Assembly: GCA_002709385.1 (NCBI GenBank)
Contig: PAQS01000005.1
Coordinates: 39,425 to 78,216, forward strand
Length of the DNA: 38,792 nt
Reading direction: 5' to 3'
Source of the DNA: Waddliaceae bacterium
Lineage (GTDB): Bacteria > Chlamydiota > Chlamydiia > Chlamydiales > GCA-2709385
In this document: piece after piece, positions 32,736-38,792 of the stretch
How the letters are laid out: every line of letters begins with the position of its first letter
How positions within the stretch are numbered: the first letter of the stretch is position 1
Translations under genes and position numbers: made by a program
Notes under the pieces: generated by a model
Database searches by the model: none
What the model was told of the DNA's origin: nothing
What the model saw: only the letters and a program-made list of their open reading frames with translations

Positions 32736-34832
32736 ATGTTTGATGTGAAATCAAAAACTGTTCGAGTTGGCGATATTTCGCTAAGCTTTGAAACAGGACG
32801 GATTGCAAGACAGGCAAATGGGGCTGTTGTTGTTCGTTCTGGAGAGAGCATTGTTTTTGCTTCCGCTTGTGCTGCTAGCACTCCGAATGAAGACCGTACT
32901 TTCCTTCCTCTTCGTGTTGATTACCAAGAAAAATTCTCTTCTGCTGGTAAAACCTTGGGTGGTTTTGTTAAGCGTGAAGGGCGTCCTTCTGAAAGAGAAA
33001 CACTGGTTAGTCGCCTAATTGACCGTCCTATTCGCCCTTTGTTTCCTGAGGGATATTTTTGCGAAACTCAACTTCTTACTTACGTTTGGTCATATGACAA
33101 GGTAAATCAGACAGATATTTTAGCGATTACAGCTGCTTCTGCTGCTTTATTGATTTCGGACATTCCTTTCAGCAAAGCTCTTGCTGGTGTTCGTGTGGGT
33201 TATATTAATGACGAATTTGTGATTAACCCAAGCCCAAGTCAGATGGAAAAATCTGAGTTAGATCTTGTTCTTGCGGGTACAGAAGATGCACTACTCATGA
33301 TTGAGGGGTATGCTGACTTTTTACCTGAAGCTAAGGTATTAGAAGCTCTAGAGACTGGCCACAAAGCGATTAAAACGATCTGTGCTGCTTTAAGTGAATG
33401 GGCGAAGGAAATCGGAAAAGAGAAACACAACGATTGGATTGTAAAAGCTCCAGAAGAGCTTATGGGTCTTGTTGAAAAGGCTGCTGGTCCTGAATTAGTT
33501 GATGCTCTTCAGATCAAAGACAAGCAAGCTCGTGGTGATGCAATTTCTCTTATTAAAGACCGCGTACAGACAGAGCTTTTCCCAGAAGGTGAAGAAGCTA
33601 AGTACCACAAAGCAGATGTCTCGACTACTTTTAAAGAGCTTCAAGCGCGTATTATGCGTGAACGCATTCTTACCCAGCGTGAGCGTGTAGATGGTCGTGG
33701 GCTTGAAGATATTCGTCCAATTTCTATTCAACCTGGGCTTCTTCCTCGTACACACGGTAGTGTTCTTTTCACTCGCGGTGAAACACAAACTCTTGCTGTA
33801 TGTACTTTGGGTAGTGAGAACATGGCTCAACGTTATGAAACGTTGGATGAAGATAGCCTACGTCGCTTTTATCTTCAGTATTTCTTCCCTCCATTCTCTG
33901 TGGGAGAAGTTGGGCGTTCTGGTCCGGCTGGACGCCGAGAAGTCGGCCACGGAAAACTTGCTGAGCGAGCGTTAACTTCTACAGTACCAAGCAAAGAAGA
34001 GTTCCCTTACGTTGTTCGTGTAGAGTCTAACATTACAGAGTCTAACGGATCTTCTTCTATGGCTTCGGTTTGTGGAGGCTGTATTGCTATGATGGATGCT
34101 GGTGTACCAATCAAGCGTCCGGTTGCTGGTATTGCCATGGGATTGATCTTGGAAGGAGAAAACCACGCTGTACTATCTGATATTTTAGGTCTTGAAGACG
34201 CTCTTGGCGATATGGACTTTAAAATTACTGGAGATCAGAACGGTATCACAGCCTTCCAAATGGATATCAAGGTAGAAGGAATTACCATTGACATCATGCG
34301 TCAAGCTCTTGCTCAGGCAGGGCGAGGTATTACTCATATTCTAGGTATCATGAAAGAAGCTTGCCCAACACCTCGTAAAGAGATGTCTAAGTACGCTCCA
34401 CGTATCGTTACCATGAAAATCAACCCAAGTAAGATCGGTAAGCTTGTTGGTCCAGGTGGAAAAACCATCCGTGCTATCACAGCTGATCATGGTGTTGAAA
34501 TCGATATCGCTGAAGACGGAACTGTATCTGTAAGCTCAAATGATGCAAACGGTGTTCAAGCTGCTCTTGATATGATTCACGGGCTTACTGCAGATATCGA
34601 AGTGGGACAAGTCTACGAAGGAAAAGTAACTGGTGTTGTACCTTTCGGTCTTTTTGTAGAAGTGATTCCAGGGCAAGATGGTCTTTGCCATATTTCCGAT
34701 ATCGATCATTCTCGAGTAGAAAACATCGAGAAACTTTTCAAAGAAGGCGAAAGCATTCGAGTAAAAGTAACTGATATCAATGAGCGCGGCCAAATCAAAC
34801 TTAGCCGCAAAGTCCTTCTTCCAAAAGAATAG
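32736..34832 (+). CDS. pnp: Polyribonucleotide nucleotidyltransferase (PNPase)
   Basis: PNPase degrades RNA 3' to 5' phosphorolytically and takes part in mRNA turnover. The 698 residues show all domains. The first RNase PH domain includes FLPLRVDYQEKFSSAGKTLG and SRLIDRPIRPLFPEGY. A helical linker follows. The second RNase PH domain contains RTHGSVLFTRGETQTLAVCT, SVGEVGRSGPAGRREVGHG and the catalytic region EDALGDMDFKITGD. The KH domain has IGKLVGPGGKTIRAIT, and the S1 domain GQVYEGKVTGVVPFGLFVE runs to VLLPKE. AGGAGA sits six bases before the ATG. It follows rpsO and ends with a strong hairpin. Confidence 0.97.
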   Translation: MFDVKSKTVRVGDISLSFETGRIARQANGAVVVRSGESIVFASACAASTPNEDRTFLPLRVDYQEKFSSAGKTLGGFVKREGRPSERETLVSRLIDRPIRPLFPEGYFCETQLLTYVWSYDKVNQTDILAITAASAALLISDIPFSKALAGVRVGYINDEFVINPSPSQMEKSELDLVLAGTEDALLMIEGYADFLPEAKVLEALETGHKAIKTICAALSEWAKEIGKEKHNDWIVKAPEELMGLVEKAAGPELVDALQIKDKQARGDAISLIKDRVQTELFPEGEEAKYHKADVSTTFKELQARIMRERILTQRERVDGRGLEDIRPISIQPGLLPRTHGSVLFTRGETQTLAVCTLGSENMAQRYETLDEDSLRRFYLQYFFPPFSVGEVGRSGPAGRREVGHGKLAERALTSTVPSKEEFPYVVRVESNITESNGSSSMASVCGGCIAMMDAGVPIKRPVAGIAMGLILEGENHAVLSDILGLEDALGDMDFKITGDQNGITAFQMDIKVEGITIDIMRQALAQAGRGITHILGIMKEACPTPRKEMSKYAPRIVTMKINPSKIGKLVGPGGKTIRAITADHGVEIDIAEDGTVSVSSNDANGVQAALDMIHGLTADIEVGQVYEGKVTGVVPFGLFVEVIPGQDGLCHISDIDHSRVENIEKLFKEGESIRVKVTDINERGQIKLSRKVLLPKE

Positions 34833-34841
34833 TGACTTCTC

Positions 34842-34879
34842 ACCTACTAGACTCTTCTCAACTGAAGAGTCTAGTAGGT
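34842..34879 (+). terminator. Terminator hairpin after pnp
   Basis: ACCTACTAGACTCTTC (34842-34857) and GAAGAGTCTAGTAGGT (34864-34879) form a perfect 16-base-pair stem with a 6-base loop, ten bases after the pnp stop. The tail (ATCTCTCTGTTTC) is only moderately U-rich. Confidence 0.8.
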
Positions 34880-34938
34880 ATCTCTCTGTTTCATTTTTTG
34901 TAAAAGATTGCATGGGCTTTAGGTCGTTTTGCAAAAAA

Positions 34939-35048
34939 TCACCACAGAGTCAATGAGATCACAGAGAAAAACATAAGAGAATACAATCCACGAATATCCA
35001 TGATACATTTTTAAGCAATTTTCAGTGAACTCAGTGCCTCTACGGTGA
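34939..35048. repeat. Imperfect inverted-repeat element, 110 bp
   Basis: Arms 34939-34966 (TCACCACAGAGTCAATGAG onwards) and 35021-35048 (ending GCCTCTACGGTGA) are complementary at 21 of 28 positions around a 54-base centre. The ACCACAGAG type of arm is widespread in intergenic repeats of diverse bacteria. No coding content. Confidence 0.5.
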
Positions 35049-35080
35049 CTCACCCGAAAATGATCACACAAAAACAACCC

Positions 35081-35977
35081 CTAATCCTGTACCACTCGAT
35101 TTTCTTTAATGTAATCTTGCAGTAACTCAAAAGCTTGTCCGTTTTTCAATAAATCTTCATCTATTTCTTGACCAAAGCACCGTCGCCAAAGAAACTGCAT
35201 CTTTTTTCTTACCCAAAAAGACTGAAGAGCCAAACGAACCACATAGATACTCAAAAATGTACTCGCTGCCAAACGCAAAAGAAACCAAGACAAGGAATAT
35301 AAATCCCCTAATACTACCCAATAATACCAAGATACTAAAAACAAAAGAGCTAAGAACAGTGGTGAACGAAACACCCTCAAAAATGAAGACGGTGAGCTTT
35401 CCTTTTTAGGCCTCTGCTCAACCCCACAAATAAGATCCTGATAACGTAAAAAAACTGAAGAAGGAAGAAAATAGGCTGCTAATACAGCACAAATTGCCAG
35501 TATGCTTTTGATTCCCACAAACAAGCCAAAAACCGCCGGCAAAGCCCAAGCATGAGGTAAGGCTTCTGCAGCCAAAAGTACATCTTTTCCGAATAATACT
35601 CCGTAAAAGGCAAATCCTTGAATGCTAGGCCAAATTCCCAAAAGGATAGAACCAAATATGGCTCCTATCAAATTTCTACCAAAAAGCAGAGAACCTAAAT
35701 TAAAAAGAGATCCCTGTATGGCAATTGCGATCATAGGTGTGAGACGCCGACCAGACGGACTTAAACTTTTTAGTAATGCTGCACCTGAAGAAATTTTCAA
35801 TGGCAAAAGCTTCATCTCTCCTTTCGACTGGAAGAGAGCATGACTCAACAAAAAGCTTTGATTTAAAGATAAAAACTGTCCGCGAAAAGGAACCTGCATA
35901 GTATGAAGAAGAGAACCTAAACCTATCTCACTAAGGGAAAGTAGTGCTGTATAAAACAAAAGCAAATCCCCAAGCAC
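35081..35977 (-). CDS. Polytopic membrane protein in the BolA-GrxD operon
   Basis: I place the start at the GTG at 35977, which overlaps the preceding gene's stop (TAGTG) and has GGGAGG nine bases upstream; an in-frame ATG at 36031 would overlap that gene by 55 bases. The 298-residue protein has about seven hydrophobic segments: VLGDLLLFYTALLSLSEIGL at the N-terminus, then NLIGAIFGSILLGIWPSIQG, ALPAVFGLFVGIKSILAICA, FLALLFLVSWYYWVVLGDLY and more. It ends in a basic then acidic cytosolic tail. LHTMQVPFRGQFLSLNQSFL looks like a conserved loop. I cannot name a family. Co-transcription with Fe-S trafficking genes may be incidental. Confidence 0.7.
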   Translation of the reverse strand: MLGDLLLFYTALLSLSEIGLGSLLHTMQVPFRGQFLSLNQSFLLSHALFQSKGEMKLLPLKISSGAALLKSLSPSGRRLTPMIAIAIQGSLFNLGSLLFGRNLIGAIFGSILLGIWPSIQGFAFYGVLFGKDVLLAAEALPHAWALPAVFGLFVGIKSILAICAVLAAYFLPSSVFLRYQDLICGVEQRPKKESSPSSFLRVFRSPLFLALLFLVSWYYWVVLGDLYSLSWFLLRLAASTFLSIYVVRLALQSFWVRKKMQFLWRRCFGQEIDEDLLKNGQAFELLQDYIKENRVVQD

Positions 35978-36285
35978 TAAGCTGATCCTCCCATACAAGA
36001 GGGAGATTTTCCCAAGTCGCGTCCATGCCACTCGACTGGGGTATACAACTCTAAAGCAAGGGCGTGAACTCCCCCATCTAACTCATCAGCTAAAACTTTG
36101 TATACTGAGCGCTGTCTCTGAACTTTTGATTTTCCTTCAAAAGAAACCGAAACAATAAGTACACGAAAATGTGACTCTTGCCCTGCTCGGCCTTTATGCT
36201 GGTCGCTTTCGTTACGCATTTGCAGCTCTTCCGGACGGAGAGCTGCACGTAATTTTTTCTCTATTATAGAAGAAAGAGAAGCCAC
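35977..36285 (-). CDS. bolA: BolA family protein
   Basis: BolA proteins partner monothiol glutaredoxins through a shared [2Fe-2S] cluster. The 102-residue protein has the fold's pattern: SSIIEKKLRAALRPEELQMR, SHFRVLIVSVSFEGKSKVQR with QRSVYKVLADEL, and GGVHALALELYTPVEWHGR. The VHAL.L..YTP.EW segment carries the conserved His. The C-terminal tail (DLGKSPSCMGGSA) is longer than needed and ends at the overlapping start of the membrane protein gene. Its start abuts the glutaredoxin stop (one shared base). It is one of two BolA paralogues here; the longer N-terminus fits BolA proper rather than IbaG, a tentative distinction. Confidence 0.85.
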   Translation of the reverse strand: MASLSSIIEKKLRAALRPEELQMRNESDQHKGRAGQESHFRVLIVSVSFEGKSKVQRQRSVYKVLADELDGGVHALALELYTPVEWHGRDLGKSPSCMGGSA

Positions 36286-36617
36286 TAACTTAAAATTCCT
36301 TCTTGCTGGAACAACTGCTTTAACTCACCGCTTTGCGCCATTTCAGTTACAATGTCACAACCACCGATGAACTCGCCATTCACATATAATTGAGGAATAG
36401 TAGGCCAATCAGAAAATTCTTTAATTCCTTGTCTCAACTCAGGATCTTCTAAAATATTACGTGATTCAAACTGAATACCGAAATGATTTAAAATCGAAAC
36501 AACTTGGCCAGAAAACCCACACTGAGGCATCGCCGATGTTCCTTTCATATACAACAAAACCTTATTGGCTTTGATGTCTTCTTCTATCTGTTTACGAACT
36601 TCTTCACTTAAAGCCAT
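36285..36617 (-). CDS. grxD: Monothiol glutaredoxin (Grx4/GrxD type)
   Basis: CGFS-type glutaredoxins carry and transfer [2Fe-2S] clusters. From the ATG at 36617 (GGAG five bases upstream; an in-frame GTG at 36623 is less suited) the protein has 110 residues. The motif KGTSAMPQCGFSGQVV contains the CGFS active site, with C33. FSDWPTIPQLYVNGEFIGGC with DIV after it is the glutathione-binding TIPQ and GG.D region. Every expected residue is present. Flanked by two BolA genes on the same strand, a direct genetic link to its known partner family. Confidence 0.95.
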   Translation of the reverse strand: MALSEEVRKQIEEDIKANKVLLYMKGTSAMPQCGFSGQVVSILNHFGIQFESRNILEDPELRQGIKEFSDWPTIPQLYVNGEFIGGCDIVTEMAQSGELKQLFQQEGILS

Positions 36618-36650
36618 ATTCACTCCAAAAATAAACGTTAACTCTCGTTC

Positions 36651-36908
36651 TTACCCTAAATGGTAATCTGCTTTTACTAGATCCCACTTCTCAGGAGAAA
36701 AAGTCTTTAACTGCATCGCATGCACAGCCTCACCATCAAACCTTTCCTTTAAAGCAAGCATCACCAAACGGTGCTGCTTAAGCAAAGGCACATTAGCAAA
36801 CACTTCACTAACCACAATCGCTTGAAAATGCCGCCCATCTGGACTCGCTACATGTACAAATGCTCCAGGTAGCTCTGCCTCAATAGCTTCTTTTATCTGC
36901 TCTAACAA
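36651..36908 (-). CDS. BolA/IbaG family protein
   Basis: This 85-residue BolA-fold protein (MLEQIKEAIEAELPGAFVHV first, then GRHFQAIVVSEVFANVPLLK, and AVHAMQLKTFSPEKWDL) has the compact length of IbaG/YrbA. It starts with TTG at 36908, a choice supported by AGGAG seven bases upstream and by the family's usual N-terminus. VHAMQLKTFSPEKW contains the conserved His and the TP.EW-type end. It is the first gene of the four-gene minus-strand unit. Confidence 0.85.
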   Translation of the reverse strand: MLEQIKEAIEAELPGAFVHVASPDGRHFQAIVVSEVFANVPLLKQHRLVMLALKERFDGEAVHAMQLKTFSPEKWDLVKADYHLG

Positions 36909-36946
36909 GCCTTCTCTCCTATATCTCCCACTTATTCAAGCCCCAA

Positions 36947-36976
36947 AGTGTATCTACTTTAACACCTGCTTGTCAA
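36947..36976 (-). promoter_or_regulatory. Promoter of the BolA-GrxD operon
   Basis: On the minus strand a perfect TTGACA (36976-36971) is followed after 18 bases by TACACT (36952-36947, 4/6). It lies about 40 bases upstream of the TTG start of the first BolA gene. Confidence 0.5.
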
Positions 36977-37144
36977 ATTATTAGCAAACAATCATTTAGG
37001 AAAACGACTTGAAAATAAAAAGAATTCTGAATTTAGATCTAATGCAGATTAAGACTTAGTAGACTTAAACAATTTATTCTTGTTAAGAGTGAAATAAAAT
37101 AATAAATCAAAGCCCTACTCTTATTTTGGAGCCAGAGAAGCTTA

Positions 37145-38587
37145 ATGAATATAAATGAACGGGGTACTTATTCGCCTCTTGTACGTATCTGGCTTAGCTC
37201 TGTTTGTTTGGTTTGTTTTTGGAATTTTTTCACTGTCCCTTATCGCATTGCATTTGATGTTGAGTTTGAAGGAGTTTGGCGTCAATTAGACTGGATTGGG
37301 GATGGAATTTTGCTTATCGATATTTTTATAAAGCTCAATCGACGTTATAAAGAGAAGAGTAAAGATGTTGATTCTCAAGAACAATTTAATTTCCGTATTG
37401 CTCCTACTGATTTATTAGCTAGTTTACCTATAGATCTTATTATTCTCACCACAGGATATACAATAGGTGGCATTAGCAGCACCTCTGCTTTTTGGCGCAT
37501 CCCCCGTCTTCTCCGCATGCACCACTGTTTTTCTTACCTCTATTCTTGGCGAGATGCTCTTCCTATTTCTCCTAGTATTCTCCGTATTATAAAACTTTTG
37601 CTTATCTTAGCCAGCTCAGCTCATTTAGTTGGCTGTGCTTTCTTCTATACCGCGATACAAGAAGGAGTTAATCGTAACACATGGGTAATAAATGAAGGGC
37701 TTCTTCATACCACTCCATTGACTCAGTATATTCATGCTGTGTACTGGACTATGAGCACGATGACTACGGTAGGTTATGGAGACATTATACCTACGACCAA
37801 TACAGAAATCGTGTTTGCGATGCTCGTTCAAATGATGGGTGCTCTTATGTACTCATTTATCATTGGAAACGTTGTTTCTGCCTTAACTGATTTAGATGCC
37901 ACTGGTGTCTTACTACGCCGCAAGTTGGCTACTCTTGAGTCTTACATGAAACACAGCAACCTACCTTCTGAATTACGAGATAAAATTCGAGGTTATTACC
38001 AGTTTCTTTGGTCTAGACATAAAGATGTTGTCTCTCCTGATTTACTTTCAGATCTTCCACAGTCTCTACGTGTAGACATCTTTAGTTTTCGCTATGCTGA
38101 AATGATTGATAAAGTTCCTCTTTTCCATGGCGCAGAAGAAAAACTGCTTAAAGCGGTTGCACTTCGCCTGCAATCACGCATCGCTGCCCCAGGAGACACT
38201 ATTGTAGAGCGTGGAGAGAAAGGAGAGAGTATGTTTTTTCTTATTAACGGAAGAGCTAGCATTCACTCTGGAGAAAAACAAAAAGCTATTCATTCTGTTG
38301 GAGAAGGTAGTTTTTTTGGCGAAATTGCTTTGTTATATTCGCAAACACGAACAGCAACAGTAGTTGCTGATACCTGGTGCGATATGCTTGTATTAACCAA
38401 AAAAGATTTTGATCATTTACTAGCTTCTTACCCTAAATTTTCATTAGAGATTAGAAAAAACGCTCGAGAAATGTACCGAACAAATTCGTCAGAAGAGACA
38501 AAAGAAGAGTACAAAGCAGAAAGCTGGAAACCTCTTGATTTACTTAAAAGTAAGTCAAAAGATCGCTCTGATAAGTCGAGTACTTAG
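37145..38587 (+). CDS. Cyclic-nucleotide-gated, voltage-sensor-type potassium channel
   Basis: The 480-residue protein has the layout of eukaryotic EAG/HCN/plant K+ channels. Membrane segments S1-S3 lie at about 15-105. An S4-like segment (FWRIPRLLRMHHCFSYL, 117-133) has spaced Arg residues. A pore loop with selectivity filter TTVGYGD (207-213) and an S6 (FAMLVQMMGALMYSFIIGNV) follow. The C-linker lies at about 250-320 (RRKLATLESYMKHSNLPSEL). A cyclic-nucleotide-binding domain, with FFGEIALLYSQTRTATV (390-406), includes the phosphate-binding Glu and R402. The C-terminus is charged and probably disordered. It would conduct K+ under cyclic-nucleotide control. AGAGAAG stands about five bases before the ATG. 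Similar bacterial channels exist, so the eukaryotic origin is not certain. Confidence 0.88.
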   Translation: MNINERGTYSPLVRIWLSSVCLVCFWNFFTVPYRIAFDVEFEGVWRQLDWIGDGILLIDIFIKLNRRYKEKSKDVDSQEQFNFRIAPTDLLASLPIDLIILTTGYTIGGISSTSAFWRIPRLLRMHHCFSYLYSWRDALPISPSILRIIKLLLILASSAHLVGCAFFYTAIQEGVNRNTWVINEGLLHTTPLTQYIHAVYWTMSTMTTVGYGDIIPTTNTEIVFAMLVQMMGALMYSFIIGNVVSALTDLDATGVLLRRKLATLESYMKHSNLPSELRDKIRGYYQFLWSRHKDVVSPDLLSDLPQSLRVDIFSFRYAEMIDKVPLFHGAEEKLLKAVALRLQSRIAAPGDTIVERGEKGESMFFLINGRASIHSGEKQKAIHSVGEGSFFGEIALLYSQTRTATVVADTWCDMLVLTKKDFDHLLASYPKFSLEIRKNAREMYRTNSSEETKEEYKAESWKPLDLLKSKSKDRSDKSST

Positions 38588-38631
38588 TTATATTGCCTCA
38601 ACATTTACTGAGAAATTCTATAAATAGTCTT

Positions 38632-38657
38632 GCCACTACCGTGGCGATATATTTTTT
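38632..38657 (+). terminator. Weak terminator after the channel gene
   Basis: GCCAC (38632-38636) and GTGGC (38641-38645) form a short stem with a 4-base loop, followed seven bases later by six T residues. Confidence 0.35.
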
Positions 38658-38703
38658 GATTCTCTTTTCCCAGAGCTAAAGCACTTGTCATTACCCAAAT
38701 TTT

Positions 38704-38792
38704 TTAAGTATTGATAGGCATGACTAAACGAGCTCCTTCAACAAGTGACTTTAGACATGCCCAACCACGCCATAATGTTAGCAAGCCTGGTG
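38704..38792 (-). CDS. C-terminal end of an unknown protein (runs off the right edge)
   Basis: On the minus strand an open frame enters from the right edge and ends at a TAA (38706-38704), encoding PGLLTLWRGWACLKSLVEGA then RLVMPINT. Residue composition looks protein-like. A convergent arrangement with the channel gene would use the hairpin at 38632. Only 28 codons are visible, so this is tentative. A plus-strand ATG at 38720 over the same bases looks less likely. Confidence 0.4.
   Translation of the reverse strand, partial: PGLLTLWRGWACLKSLVEGARLVMPINT

Noticed and set aside
33495-33830. 111-codon minus-strand frame inside pnp
   Set aside because: Entirely within a well-conserved PNPase coding region; an antisense shadow.
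38720-38792. Plus-strand ATG frame beginning MTKRAPSTSDFRHAQPRH at the right edge
   Set aside because: Weak ribosome binding site and shadow-like composition; the minus-strand frame over the same bases looks more protein-like and ends sensibly. Not fully excluded.

Overview
The window is most likely from a member of the Chlamydiae outside the genus Chlamydia, i.e. an environmental or amoeba-associated chlamydia. The genus cannot be fixed from sequence alone. The evidence is a CPAF-type secreted S41 protease with the chlamydial His/Ser/Glu triad spacing, RNase HIII, and a tadA / rpsO / pnp neighbourhood matching the Chlamydia order as I recall it. The DNA is A+T rich, and there are many eukaryote-like proteins: LRR, ankyrin, USP deubiquitinase, Fic, a possible RasGAP and a CNG-type K+ channel. 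No rRNA, tRNA, CRISPR array or IS transposase was seen.

Layout. Positions 1-6.7 kb: the 5' part of an unrecognised gene, an SPFH/band-7 gene, then rnhC, a small membrane protein gene and recN in tight succession. These are followed by a predicted secreted beta-rich envelope protein and a short protein that reads as a degenerate, YADD-less group II intron-type reverse transcriptase. Positions 6.7-18 kb: a block of probable effectors and host-interaction proteins. It holds a RasGAP-like protein, a protein with permuted His...Cys motifs, an HTTM-like membrane protein, an LRR protein, a small hypothetical, CPAF with a duplicated CxxC insert, and a pentein-fold deiminase-like enzyme. Positions 18-24.7 kb: a TIGR01777-type epimerase, malic enzyme, a membrane-anchored Fic protein and an SLC12-type transporter. 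Positions 24.7-28.9 kb: a very A+T-rich accessory patch with two tandem paralogues, an unknown 492-aa protein, a frameshifted ankyrin gene and a 189-bp MITE-like inverted repeat. Positions 28.9-38.8 kb: a USP-type deubiquitinase, a rhomboid-fold pseudoprotease, tadA, rpsO and pnp. Next come a BolA / CGFS-glutaredoxin / BolA / membrane-protein operon, a cyclic-nucleotide-gated K+ channel and the edge of one more gene.

How the genes fit together. Housekeeping islands (rnhC-recN, tadA-rpsO-pnp, BolA-GrxD) alternate with genes that would act on host targets by proteolysis (CPAF), deubiquitination (USP), AMPylation (Fic), small-GTPase control (RasGAP-like) or protein binding (LRR, ankyrin). Strong hairpin terminators separate most transcription units. 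Several intergenic hairpins and inverted repeats share sequence, which points to small dispersed repeat families. The most interesting items are the RT-derived protein, the CPAF CxxC insert at the autoprocessing linker, the RasGAP-like protein, the permuted His/Cys protein, and the MITE-like element beside the broken ankyrin gene.
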